DNA from: Rotaria sordida
Taxonomy: Eukaryota; Rotifera; Eurotatoria; Philodinida; Philodinidae
Reading direction: 5' to 3'
Assembly (NCBI GenBank): GCA_905250125.1
Contig: CAJNOL010000218.1
Location: 124,001 to 188,000 of the forward strand
DNA length: 64,000 nucleotides
Part shown: one piece after another, positions 54,147 through 64,000 of the stretch
How the letters are laid out: each line of letters starts with the position of its first letter
Position numbering within the stretch: the stretch's first letter is position 1
Notes under the pieces: generated by a model
The model's input: the letters and a program-made list of their open reading frames with translations, nothing else
Databases searched by the model: none
What the model was told of the DNA's origin: nothing
Made by a program: the position numbers and the translations under genes

Positions 54147-55443
54147 TCTATGTGATGAGCTGTTACTTGTTATTTTGAACAAACTCAATAATATTTATAT
54201 ATTATACTCATTGGTAGGAGTCAATCGAAAACTCGATAGATTGGCACAGAACATTACTTTCACACAATCTATTCATTTAATAGGAATATTATCAAATGAA
54301 CACAATCATTCAAAAAAACAAGTCAATACTCGATCGATTTTGTGTTGATATAGTATCTTATTGTTACAATTAATGATGGCAACACAGATCACTATATATG
54401 GAAGTTATCCACAAATGTTTTCACCACCAACTTCATTTATTGATTTCGTATCTAAAACATGTTATCCATGAAATATTATTCATTTCAATGTTAGAGTCTA
54501 CAATTTTGATGATTGTCTTTGTTTACTTGATGGAGGTCTTTGTCAATTAGAGAGATTTATTGTCGAAGTTTATGATATTTATACAAGATCAATGATTATC
54601 AATAATACGATAAAATATTTTAAAGTACAGTGAAACAGTTCTTTTCTATCGACTTTTCATAGATCGATAAAGCACTGATATGACGATAAACAAATATGAA
54701 TAAATAAAAAAAGCACGATGTTTATTAATGAATATTATTTTCGAACAAATATGATTAAAGATAAGATAATTTAGCAGAAGAATGAGAACAATAGTATTAA
54801 ATAATCTATTATTGATTTTGTCTTTTAGAAGTTTTTTTTTTAAACTTAATGTCAAAAGGGTATCTAGAAATTTATTCGAATATGAGTTTAATAAACGAAA
54901 GGAAAAAGTAAATATATTAGAAGAAGAGATTATGCAAAGAGATATATTTTATTATGAAATGTTTTTGTAAAGTATCGAAGTCTAATATAATTGATCATTG
55001 TCTAGAATTAATTTCAAAGAGTTTGTTCATATATGGATTAAATAGTTTGTTAAAGAATAATTATTTAATTGATGTTTATATGAGAGAATATTATTTTCAT
55101 TTTCTTTCTATTTTCTCGAGTTTTAAAATTGATTTCGATGAAAAAATCGCTATGCCATTGTCAATGGTATTAAAGACTTGACTGTCTATCACTCTTATGG
55201 ATATTCCAAAACATTTATAAAATCAACAAGTTAACCATTGAATAATAAGAAAATAATTCATATTGAAAGTTTAATATATTGATAGATCATTTTTCAACAT
55301 GAGAATCTATTTCTAGTTTCACTAGTGTTCTATTAAACTATAAAGAATAACATTTATTAAATGAGTAGATCTTGTTATGCACAGTATCTATCAATATATT
55401 TAATCAAATATTAATTTGATAATTGATGGATGAAGGAGAATAT

Positions 55444-56190
55444 GGGTAAATCCATGGAGTTTCTACCACTCTTCGGCAAGACTATTTTCCGACAATGTTC
55501 TCAAAGAAAGTTTTTCGATTTTAATAATCTAGTTAGACGTAACGTCGTCGAAAACGGTCTCAGGTAATAATTAAAATCTATTTTGATACAAAGTGTGGAT
55601 ACTGACATGATTTTTTAGGAAAACTCTATAGATATAAAGAGTATCCTATAATAAATTGTTAATTATATTTTTCATACTTTTTATTGAGATAGAGACCTGA
55701 AATTTTTATCACACATATATCTAATCAAAATCTTTTCTGAAAGTTTCACCTCTCTAGCGAAAGCTAGTGGTGAAATCAAAGGGGAAAATCGACACTTCGT
55801 ACTTCTGAAGTACGAATGAAGTATGAAGCCTCGCTTTTTTCCCCTTGAGTGAAATTCATCAATTTTTGTCGTGATTTTTGTAATAGTTTCATGGGAAAAG
55901 TATATAAAAATCGTAAAGGAAAAGTGATGTAGTTGACTCTTGTCTATAAAAATTTCAGGTCTCTATCTCAATAAAAAGTATGAAAAATATGATTAACAAT
56001 TTCTTATAGGATACTCTTTATGTGTGCGGAATGTTTCTAAAAATGACTTCGATCTCCATACTTTTCATGAGTAAAAAGATTTTAATTGTTATCTAAGACC
56101 GTTTTCGACGACGTTATGTTTAACTAGCCTATTAAAATTAGAAAAAAAAACATTTTCCCTGAAAGTGGTAGAAACCCCACGGATTCACTT
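55444..56190. repeat. Palindromic element inside F-box pseudogene, family with 31.4 kb
   Basis: The left end gggtaaatccatggagtttc then taccactcttcgg faces gaaagtggtagaaaccccac and ggattcact on the right. Internal pairs include gacgtaacgtcgtcgaaaac with ttttcgacgacgttatg, atagagacctgaaatttt with aaatttcaggtctctat, and ttcatactttttattgag with ctcaataaaaagtatgaa. The arms are more diverged than in the 31.4-kb element. The shared terminal TCCATGG and TTTCTACCAC motif places both in one family. It has no coding capacity. Confidence 0.75.
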
Positions 56191-56989
56191 ATGATTAAGA
56201 TCTAAAATCTTTAATTATCTTATGATTAGATCTAGACTTGTTTCAATTATCAAATTGACATTAGTTAATATTTATTTGAATTTTTTTTTCGAGAATACTA
56301 TATAATCTAAAATGTTTCTCGTTGACTTCATTTCGTCGAACAGAAGATTATGATAATAAAATAGTACCATTGCTTCGTCAAATATCACTATTAGAAAAAC
56401 TTATTTTATCTCTTATTATTTATGGTCGAACTTCATTCATTGATGGAAATCATTTGATTAATGATATCCTTAGTAAAATGTCATATCTACATATCTTTAT
56501 TTTCAACATCGTCAGTGAAATTTTCATACCAGACGAAGAACTTTTACCAAGACGTGATGATGTTGTAGGTGCACTCATCCAAAGAGGATATAACATGACC
56601 TGTTATACTGACTATACTAAATATGACATAGGTCAATGTCATATTTATTCACTTCCGTTGACTATGGAACGCATTGATACACATAGTAGAAAATTTCCTG
56701 GTGGTTTATTCATGACTATTCGTCAGTTAGTGGCAAATGATTTATATCGTCGATTTGAATATGATTTGTTTGTTTGAATCTCTCAATTTTTTCCATTACT
56801 AAATAAATTGTTAATTGTTAATGACAATGAACAAGGGAAGAAGTTAATAGATCAACAAATATATTCGATCATTGAATTTTCTCATCTTATGATAGTTGAT
56901 ATCTCAATGTGTGATATCGACTATGTCAAACAATTTCTCTTCGACTTCAACACACGTTTGCCTTAGTCTTAACACATAACATATCAAAT

Positions 56990-58330
56990 ATATAGACTTG
57001 GAGATCGTAACAGGGTATTTCACAAATAATGCTGCTCGCGCTAACTGTTCAAAATGAGAACATTTTATCTTTGATTTACCACCAACGACATATCCAGATA
57101 ATTTTTACATTTATTTTCCTTTATTGCAAATAAAATTTTGTTCGTTATCCAATTGTAATATTTTGTATATATATCATCAAAGTGATCTTGATGTAGCTCG
57201 TTATTTAATTGCATCTTATGCTGATATGTGACTTATTCAAAATGGAAATTATACAAAGGACGGAGGAGTATAAGAAGGCAAATCGACTCATTTCTACTTT
57301 TTTTTTGCCAACCCAATTCAATCATATAGCAATTGAAAGAGAGCAAGTTAAGACTAACATTTTGGTGCTAGTTTAATGAGGTTTTGACAAGGAGGAAAGA
57401 ACTGAAATTAGATTTCTTTTTTTATTAAAAAATCAAACGTAAACACTTGATTTTTTTAATTTTCTGTCAAGTTTAAATCAAGAAAATCTAAAACATCACT
57501 TTTTTGTAATTGTTAAGGTAGATCTTCTAAATTGGCGAATTGTCTTCTTTCAACAACCAGGCTCTAATTACACGCTTAATTTATAAGAAAACACTTAAAA
57601 TCAAGTCAATAAACATTAAAAATGGGCCTTATTTGAACAAGTGATTTTTTCATTTTGAAACTGATTAAAAATTCAAAAAACTAGATCTCTATTCTTTGCA
57701 ACAAAGTCACAAGTATCGTCAATACACGCCGTATTATCTGTTTAATTTCATAGGCAGACAAAGATCTAGCAATGGGCTGAGTAGATATCAATTTTCTTGT
57801 TAATCTTGATTGTTTGTGGTGATGGGGAAAACGAAAAGTCAATCTTGAATCTGATTCCAATTTACTCTTGATTGTCTGAAGAACAGACATCTCTACCAAG
57901 CAATCAGAGCTGTTACTCTGACCTGCTGCCAGACCATCCGTCAGACCAGGTTGAATTTTGAAATTTTAGTCTAGCTTGATTCGTCTATAAAATATTGGGC
58001 CAGACCAAAGTTGTTAGCCTGTATTTTATGTAACATCTATTTTCCTGGTAGTAGACAAATTCATTCGATTCCAGCAATAAATCCTACAATAGAACGTAAT
58101 TTTATTATTGTGGGACTGATATTGACTGACGAAACAACTTCTTTAGATCCAGAACAATTGGATAATATACTTTGCATTCATGCTGTTGAAAAAATGGGCA
58201 ACCAAATGTATATGTCCTTGCTTGTTATTACTAATACTTCTTATTCCCTACATTTTACTTGTAGATTTCCTTTTATCTCTTCATTGTATGCCTGATCATA
58301 ATTATATCTTTTCCGATGATGTGAAACAGT
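56990..58330 (+). pseudogene. Unrecognised decayed coding sequence in two pieces
   Basis: From about 57003 the plus strand reads IVTGYFTNNAARANCSK, a stop, then EHFIFDLPPTTYPDNFYIYF and YIYHQSDLDVARYLIASYAD before further stops near 57230-57270. A second piece at about 58040-58290 reads IPAINPTIERNFIIVGLILT and CIHAVEKMGNQMYMSLLVIT. Codon use matches real genes, but several stops and an intervening 700-bp non-coding stretch, partly repeats with ccagacca motifs near 57920-58010, show decay. I cannot tell whether the pieces belong to one gene. I recognise no family. Confidence 0.4.
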
Positions 58331-58514
58331 AGTAATATAATGAAAAATATTTCAATAGATCAAGTACTTCTTGTGTGAAAAATATTTACGATGATTTATC
58401 TTCTTGTTTTAATTTGCTATTTTGTGTCAGAACTCATTATCAGAGTATATTTATCGAAATAAATTAAATAACTGACACTAGGGTAATACATTAATACATT
58501 AAACCAGGTGAAGA

Positions 58515-58720
58515 AATATGTACTGGTTTCGGCCGGAAAGCTCCAAATAATGGTAGGTACTTGGAAGCAGGAATCCGGTAATCGAATTTAATGCCCGATT
58601 CCGATCGATTCCAATGGGAAGCAGGAAAATCTGGCCAGCGAATCCAATCGCCGGATTCCTACTACCAAACTTCGGCCATTTCCCGAAGCTTTCCGATCGA
58701 AAACGGCGTCTTTTTGACGG
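58515..58720. repeat. Imperfect palindromic repeat, higher G+C
   Basis: ttcggccggaaagctccaaa and aatggtaggtacttggaagc on the left face gcttccgatcg-type, actaccaaacttcggccatt and cgaagctttccgatcgaa on the right, with a middle rich in gattccgatcgattcc. It stands out by G+C content. Likely an old MITE copy. A short open frame over its right half is not a gene. Confidence 0.5.
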
Positions 58721-61019
58721 AAATTCACGAATCTGGCTTCCAGAATCATTGATCTGGCAATATATGATTATCCAGTTTAGTATATTTAAAAAATCAGAAA
58801 CATTAATTGGCCTAGTTTAATCTGCAGACCACCTTTTTACTTTTAGCCTGCCAGGCCGAAAAAAAGTGCTTGTTGGCAGCTCTAAAACCAATCAAAGGGA
58901 AGTCTTTCTGTTCTCTTTCTTAGTCAGAGAACATTGCTACGATATGATTCCCTTGATATATGTAGAAAATTACCGATGGTGACACGACAGTGGGTAAGGG
59001 TGTGAGTATTTTCAGTTACATACTCACACCTACACTCACATCAATTGTCACTTCATGTATTTTAGTTTTTAAAAACTCCTAATTGATGCACAATTTTAAA
59101 AAACTAAATAGGGCATTTCATAGGTGGTTCCTAAGACAATAAAGTCTATATGCAAAATTTTCCTGAGCATATTTAGATTTTTCAAAAAAATCGATTTATT
59201 TGTCATTGGCAACGTGATGCAATACGACTAGACAAGTTAGATGACACTCTTGTAACCAACTGAAAAGTTCGAAATCGATTTCAAATGTTACAAATCATTA
59301 GTCAGAGTCCTTAGATGATGATAAGAGAAAAGTTTTCGTTTTTTCACTTTTGAGTGTCTTCAGAGAACCGATTTTTTAGAAGAAAGTTTTTAAAGTCCTA
59401 TCTTGCTGAAAATTTTACCATAGATGCAGCTTCTGTCCTAGAGCCTATTCTGTAGTTTTCAGATTTTTTTTCTCATATGGTTACCCAGATATTCGCTAAT
59501 TACTTTTTAATTAATTAATTTTAATTAATAAGCATGTCAAAAATTAAACATTTTCACATAAGCCTATGCGAAAAGAATTCATTCAAAAACTTCACTCTTA
59601 TAGAGAATAAACCTCAAATGAAAGGTACAAATCTTCTATTCTACCTGATTTTACCCATCTATATATAAACGGTTAATAAATTTGGCTAGAATATTAAATA
59701 TTTACTTTTTTTTTATCGATTCTGTTAAGAAGAAAAAAAAGTAATCGAGTTAATTCTCGAAAATTTGTCAATATGTTTTATCATATGTGTACATTGGACT
59801 TTTTTTTTACATAAAAATCAAAAATCAATTGAAATAAAATATGTTTGATATAGGTTTCTAGATAATAATATTCGAGAATAATAAGATATTCTTTCGAACA
59901 TAACATAAGAATAACAATATATTATCTTATATCGTAGATTTTAGTCTGTAGTTCGTTCTATTATTTACCTTATTTTATTATTTAATTAATCTTATCAATT
60001 ATGATCTTTCTCTTTAATTCAAAAATATCTTGCATGTCAATTAACTAATTATATCTAGAATAAATGAAATTTGTTAGTGAATATGACATTAAACCTACTC
60101 CTGTTTAGTTTGTTGTTTTATTAATCTGATTTTCTTTGTTGGAGAATTCTTTCGGCGCATTTTATTTGATCAAGATAAAGATCATTTTAGTGCTTTTTTC
60201 TTTTCATAGAATACTTGACTTATATATATATGTTAATTTAATGTATTTAACAACGACTAAGTGGAATCGATATTTGTAAATAGTATTTAATAAATCTTAA
60301 TAGAATATGAATGTATCAATTATTTGATGAAACTGTTTATAATCTAATAAATATATTTCTCTGTCTTATAGTAGTTAATTGATAAAAAAAAAGTATTATT
60401 TTCTTGATTATTAAATGAAAATATAATATAAATTAGACTCTTAGAAATTGAACAAATATTCTTTTGTTATTTTATTTTATTTGTTTTTATCAATATTTAA
60501 GTAAGATCTAAAAATCGAAATATGTTTCAATATAAACAATAAATCTATGTTTTTATTTGTTTATAAGTTGAACTTGGCTTAGTAAGATAAGGATCAGTTT
60601 CTCACTTAAATAAGTTATCGTTAAACAATGAAAAGAACGAAAAAGAAAAAAAGTATCTTTATTTTGTTGGCAGTAACGAAGGACGAGAATAGCGTCTTCT
60701 TATTTTTTTTCTCTTAGCTCACCGTCTGAAGGGAGAAAAACAAGAGAAATATAATGGATCGATACGTCGATTAAAACGATATCGACAAGTTTCTTCTCTA
60801 ATATAATCGTGAATAGTTTCTAGGAAAGAAAAGAAAATATATACATATGTAACGACTATGGTATATTCACCAGCATATATATATAAATATATGCAATGAG
60901 TGCGTACGAACGAATGTTGACCTTTCATATATAAAGAAAAAACAGGCCATTGTTATCTGGCTTTAAAATTTTTTTTTTTAATTTTATTATAGAAAAAGAC
61001 AATCATTAAATCATTATTA
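58721..61019. other. Intergenic DNA
   Basis: AT-rich. A small hairpin (ggtgtgagta facing tactcacacc, near 58999-59030) is present. A minus-strand frame at 60719-60928 looks partly coding after a possible acceptor (ETIHDYIREETCRYRFNRR), but it has no partner exon. No other gene recognised. Confidence 0.4.
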
Positions 61020-61751
61020 ATGTCAACTGATGAGAATTCTTCTTCGTCTTCTGATAATAATAAATCAGATCATTTTGTACGTAATTGTTGGTCTCAAGTA
61101 CTTGATCTTGCTGAACAACTTCGACATAAAACTGAAATTCAAAAAACTGAATACTTATTACAATATGCATTTGATATTCCACCATCAAATGATCGACAAA
61201 CATCTTTAAATCATGCTGATAATGTTAAATCATTTGAAAATGCACTTTTATTTGCTAAAACAGGAAATTTTAATTTAGATAATTTAAGTGAAAAATTTCT
61301 TGATTTAAAACGTACATTTAATCATATGATTAAACTTAATAAAAATGATTTAACACAAATAACATTATCAACATCAATTACAAAAACAGCATTATTAATG
61401 ATTTTACGTTCAATTGAATCAATTGTTGAAGTTATGACTAATCGTACAAGAAAATTTCCAACATTAAATTCTCTTATATCATATATACGTTCACGTCAAA
61501 ATGAATTACCTATACAAGGAAAATTACTTGTAGAATGGTATAAGGTTGCACAATTTCTTGATTTATTAACTAATGATTCTGATTGGCTTGTACAACCACA
61601 AAAAGCATATTGGGCTATTAAAATTTGTAATGAAACATTAACATGGGCACGAGGAGTTTTTAATGAAAATTATCGAACTAAATCACCTGAACGATCTATT
61701 TTTAATAGAGAAGATAGTATTATTACATCACAATCAAAAGATAAGGATTAA
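61020..61751 (+). CDS. Helical protein, 243 residues; possible AF4/FMR2 C-terminal-domain relative
   Basis: One open exon, Ser-rich at the start (MSTDENSSSSSDNNK), then helical throughout. The order LDLAEQLRHKTEIQKTEYLL, FENALLFAKTG, FLDLKRTFNHMIKL, ALLMILRSIESIVEVM and a C-terminal KICNETLTWAR recalls the C-terminal homology domain of AF4/FMR2 proteins, which scaffold the super elongation complex. This is pattern resemblance by eye only, and those animal proteins are far longer. A possible splice acceptor (attatag just before 60993) lies in frame, so the ATG at 61020 may not be the true start and upstream exons could exist, though I see none. It converges on the minus-strand exon at 61924-62187. 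There is no membrane segment or signal peptide. Confidence 0.75.
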   Translation: MSTDENSSSSSDNNKSDHFVRNCWSQVLDLAEQLRHKTEIQKTEYLLQYAFDIPPSNDRQTSLNHADNVKSFENALLFAKTGNFNLDNLSEKFLDLKRTFNHMIKLNKNDLTQITLSTSITKTALLMILRSIESIVEVMTNRTRKFPTLNSLISYIRSRQNELPIQGKLLVEWYKVAQFLDLLTNDSDWLVQPQKAYWAIKICNETLTWARGVFNENYRTKSPERSIFNREDSIITSQSKDKD

Positions 61752-61923
61752 ATCAATTCATTATTTGATTTATTAACAGACAATTATTTCATTCAATTTA
61801 TTTTCATTTCAAGATGATTGACAAACAACATTCATTTATCAATATATTAAAAGACACATAAAAAAAAGAACTTATATACAAAAAAAAAATAAACTATTCT
61901 ATTTTTAATAAAAAACAACGAAT
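61752..61923. terminator. Convergent 3' ends
   Basis: A 172-bp spacer between the stops of two convergent coding stretches. It contains AATAAA-type sequence (aaaaaaaaataaactat near 61880-61896) that could serve the plus-strand gene's polyadenylation. Confidence 0.4.
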
Positions 61924-62187
61924 CTATAGTTTTTTATTGAATGATGATTTTTTAAATGATCCTACTGGTTCTATATCAAATATCATTTTTAAATTTTTTT
62001 CTTTTGAACTACTTATATTTGATGGAGGTAATGATGTTGTTGTTTGAGGTTGTTTCGTAGGATCACTTATTGGTGGTTTAGTCATATCCATAAAACCAAT
62101 ATTTGCTTCATCATCTGCTGGAAATACTGTAAAAGCATTTGTATAAACAATTGCTGATGGAACCATTATCATACAACCTATTACCAA
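61924..62187 (-). CDS. Orphan last exon of a membrane protein (partial)
   Basis: A minus-strand frame ending at a TAG at 61926-61924. It opens with a hydrophobic stretch (IILVIGCMIMVPSAIVYTNA), then FTVFPADDEANIGFMDM and a Ser/Thr/Pro/Lys-rich tail (PPSNISSSKEKNLK, ending SSFNKKL). This looks like a last membrane helix plus cytoplasmic tail. The 5' edge is unclear: an acceptor AG at about 62178-62177 or a little further upstream is possible, and there is no ATG upstream of the helix. No earlier exon is recognisable up to 63.6 kb, where repeat DNA intervenes. It is therefore either the remnant of a broken gene or the end of a gene with unusual introns. I do not recognise the family. Confidence 0.5.
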   Translation of the reverse strand: MVIGCMIMVPSAIVYTNAFTVFPADDEANIGFMDMTKPPISDPTKQPQTTTSLPPSNISSSKEKNLKMIFDIEPVGSFKKSSFNKKL

Positions 62188-62860
62188 TATAATATAACCA
62201 TTTCATTTTCAATTATTCATAAACGACATTCATTTATTATATATATTGGGATGATCAGTCTGGTCGGATAGATCAACTCTTTTTTTTTAAACATCTACCT
62301 TCCAGGCCTCGAAATCAGCCCACTTTTTTATGGTCCGACTCAATCCAAAGTGGTCTGAACATTGCTTAGGCCTATCCGGCCCGATGCAACTTTTATTCAG
62401 CCCGAGCCCGAAGAAAATTTTGCGTACAAAGATTTTTTACTCAATGGAGAGCTATTGCGTATTTTTCGTCTTTTAGAAAAAAAGTGATGACCGGGAGGCG
62501 GTTGTGCGGAAGCTTTCCAAAAACCTTTTCAAACCAGTTCAATCACTTTCCAAGTAGAACTCGACGAGCTCTATCCAACCACATCATTTATTTTTCTTTA
62601 GCCTACCTCCCCCCCCCCCCCTCAAACTAAGAAAATCCCAAAATATCATCAAAAAAACGTGTAAAACGCAATCAATTCTCGAAAAACTTGTCGTGATTCG
62701 TTCAAGAGTGCTTTCCAACTTAATCGTTGAGTTTCCAGGTAGATCTTGACGTGCTCTATCCAATGGATATCTTTTGAGTTCCATTTGATGCTTGGGACCC
62801 CTAGAAACTGACCAATACCGGTCCCGATTGCTGTAACTATAAAATACATACTATTGAATC
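62188..62860. repeat. Repeat-rich DNA with duplicated CTTTCCAxGTAGA units
   Basis: Two related units lie in direct order: ctttccaagtagaactcgac with gagctctatccaa (about 62548-62578), and gtttccaggtagatcttgac with gtgctctatccaa (about 62729-62762). Upstream, ggtcggatag, ccaggcctcgaaatcagccc and ggcctatccggcccgatg form a patch of higher G+C, and a run of 10 or more C lies near 62609. Open frames on the minus strand here (62584-62849) cross the repeats and are not convincing genes. Confidence 0.45.
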
Positions 62861-63657
62861 TCTGAGAAAGGTAACCTAAACATTACAACCAAACCAATTT
62901 CCATGGCAACTTTTTTATTCTTATTTTCTCATTGGTAAAGTGAACTAATTTTTAATTGAAAATATAGTAATATGATAGATATTTTTAAAACTTGCCGTTG
63001 TATTCAAATTAATTCTTCATATTTTATCTTTATTCGACATTAGTGAAGCATTATCGTGTTAAAAATACTTATATGAACAAAGACACTGTAGATTGAATTC
63101 TTTCAAATGTAAATAAGTAAAATATATGGTCACAGAATACTCTCTTTAGACCTTTTTCATACCAAATGAAATTCGAAATTATTCAATTCAATTGAATTTT
63201 TTTTTCTTTTTTTTGTATAGATCAAATTTGATGAAATTCAACTCTAGTAATAAGAGAATTCTCATATTTATAGCATAATATGTGACGCCATTCTAGTGAC
63301 ATCTCATAGATAGATACTTTTGTCATTGTACAGTATTTTTTGATTGATGAATATAAAGAGAAGACGACCAAAATTTAAAAGAAAGCCTATTGTTCTTCAC
63401 ATAAAAACATACATTTCTCATCGAAAATTCATTTCATCTTTGGTCTTTTCAGATTTCTCCGATCATTCCATTTTAAAACACTTCGCTCTATAAATTTTTC
63501 CTATCATGGAAACAGGCAAAGTAAATATTTTTAGTTTACAAATTTTCAAATATAGACAGCTTCGACCATAAACTTCCATAAGATGTTATTTATATTTAAT
63601 ATTTCTATACCTTGTTATTCTGAAATTCTAATACTACAATTTATTTATGATTTGTAG
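62861..63657. other. Intergenic DNA upstream of the Q-rich gene
   Basis: AT-rich, no recognised gene or repeat. It could contain the promoter or earlier exons of the gene beginning at 63658. Confidence 0.35.
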
Positions 63658-63825
63658 ATGGCTTGTAACAATGCATTATGTCCATCACAAAAAAATAATG
63701 AAGTAAGTAACATTTTAATTAAATGTTATGTTTAGAATTTTTCTGTTTAGAATTTACCAAAAATTCGAACAATTACTTTAAAGAAACATCAAGAACAAGT
63801 TGATCAATTACAACAACAACACTAG
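63658..63825 (+). CDS. Q-rich protein, N-terminal part, ended by a MITE
   Basis: Two exons: 63658-63702 (MACNNALCPSQKNNE) and 63751-63825, joined over a 48-bp GT-AG intron. The second exon reads NLPKIRTITLKKHQEQVDQL then QQQH and a TAG at 63823-63825, whose first base is the first base of an inserted 70-bp element. Beyond the element the same frame continues as HQDQIDQLQQQIHQ and further Gln-rich sequence to the window edge, so the ancestral protein was longer. The ATG at 63658 directly follows a possible acceptor (tttgtag), so it may instead be an internal codon of an exon with earlier exons upstream. The family is not recognised; the DQLQQQ repeats suggest a coiled coil. Confidence 0.5.
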
Positions 63826-63892
63826 GGGTGTCAGCGTTCTCCGTTCCTCAGCATTCCGTTCCCAGGAATGGAACGCAAAGTTGACACCCCTA
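63823..63892. mobile_element. 70-bp hAT-like MITE with 8-bp target duplication
   Basis: The ends taggggtgtca and tgacaccccta are perfect 11-bp inverted repeats. The element is flanked on both sides by aacaacac (63815-63822 and 63893-63900), an exact 8-bp target-site duplication as expected for hAT transposons. Inside, gttccgttcc-type and ggaatggaac segments form a further stem. It cannot code for a transposase. Element plus duplication add 78 bp, a multiple of three, so the downstream reading frame is unchanged apart from the TAG brought in by the element's own end. Confidence 0.92.
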
Positions 63893-64000
63893 AACAACAC
63901 CAAGACCAAATTGATCAATTACAACAACAAATCCATCAAGTACAACAACAACAGCAGGCACAGCAACAACAACAAGAGTTAAATTACATTCATGAAGTTG
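63893..64000 (+). pseudogene. Downstream remainder of the Q-rich exon, cut off by the MITE
   Basis: In the same phase as the exon before the MITE, this stretch reads HQDQIDQLQQQIHQ, then a Gln-rich run and ELNYIHEV at the window edge with no stop. It is separated from its start by the TAG at 63823. It would be translated only by readthrough or from an allele without the insertion. Confidence 0.6.

Larger units (their letters stand above)
54018..56966 (+). pseudogene. F-box/LRR-like family pseudogene, split by gap and insertion
   Basis: It starts with ATG and MNYSTVNIV, runs into a 100-N gap, and resumes at 54148 with LCDELLLVILNKLNNIYILY and SLVGVNRKLDRLAQNITFT, the F-box-like start of the bdelloid family also seen at the left edge. 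The frame then breaks (a stop where RFCVDIV continues in another frame near 54330, a TGA near 54470), with RVYNFDDCLCLLDGGLCQLE still readable. About 1.7 kb of unrelated DNA follows, including a palindromic element at 55444-56190. Homology resumes at 56322 with DYDNKIVPLLRQISLLEKL, GQCHIYSLPLTMERI and KFPGGLFMTIRQL, has a TGA at 56775, and fades after SHLMIVDISMCDIDYVKQFL at a TAG near 56964. Multiple breaks mean it cannot code for the full protein. Confidence 0.75.

Noticed and set aside
60719..60928. Small minus-strand gene ending ETCRYRFNRR...
   Set aside because: Part after a possible acceptor looks coding, but it is short, its start is low-complexity, and no partner exon or family was found.
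62584..62849. Minus-strand frames just upstream of the orphan membrane exon as its missing exons
   Set aside because: They cross duplicated repeat units and a poly-C run and have no membrane-protein character or matching splice phase that I can support.

Overview
This window reads as nuclear DNA of an animal, most likely a bdelloid rotifer close to Rotaria. It is strongly AT-rich. Its genes are split by many short GT-AG introns, mostly about 45-75 bp. It holds clear metazoan genes (RUNX, CADPS/UNC-31, synaptogyrin, ADP/ATP translocase, a CFAP97-domain protein and an MPHOSPH9-like protein). At two places it also holds pieces of a divergent F-box family that I associate with bdelloids. One intact, intronless gene of bacterial type, diaminopimelate epimerase (dapF), sits among these animal genes. 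That fits the high level of horizontal gene acquisition known in bdelloids. The species call is inference; the gene calls rest on motifs read from the translated exons.

Layout. 1-5.2 kb, minus strand: the start of an F-box gene running off the left edge, an orphan coding exon, dapF, a palindromic repeat, and a three-exon ADP/ATP translocase. 5.2-12.6 kb: repeat-rich DNA with two inverted-repeat elements, a decayed aldo-keto reductase pseudogene on the plus strand, and a patch richer in G+C. 12.6-14.1 kb: a six-exon RUNX transcription factor (minus). 16.5-18.3 kb: an unrecognised 496-residue protein (minus). 18.5-24.9 kb: a 16-exon centrosomal-type coiled-coil gene resembling MPHOSPH9 (minus), with a palindromic element in one intron. 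27.4-28.2 kb: synaptogyrin (minus). 29.2-31.2 kb: a CFAP97-domain gene (minus) with a palindromic element in its last intron. 31.2-37.3 kb: intergenic DNA packed with inverted-repeat elements and a 21-bp minisatellite. 37.3-46.1 kb: a CADPS gene of about 26 exons (minus). 46.1-54 kb: mostly non-coding, with a pseudogene fragment and an almost perfect palindrome of about 960 bp. 54-58.4 kb: an F-box pseudogene interrupted by a 100-N assembly gap, frameshifts and another palindromic element, followed by unrecognised coding debris. 61-61.8 kb: a 243-residue helical protein (plus). 61.9-62.2 kb: an orphan last exon with a membrane segment (minus). 63.66 kb to the right edge: a Q-rich gene cut by a 70-bp hAT-like MITE that has a perfect 8-bp target-site duplication.

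How the genes relate. There is no operon-like grouping. CADPS and synaptogyrin both belong to regulated secretion, and CFAP97 and the MPHOSPH9-like gene to cilium/centrosome biology, but in an animal genome this nearness may be chance. The main structural theme is the number of palindromic non-autonomous elements (about ten in 64 kb), at least two pairs of which share sequence. The main functional surprise is the bacterial-type dapF, whose sequence differs from classical DapF next to its second active-site cysteine.
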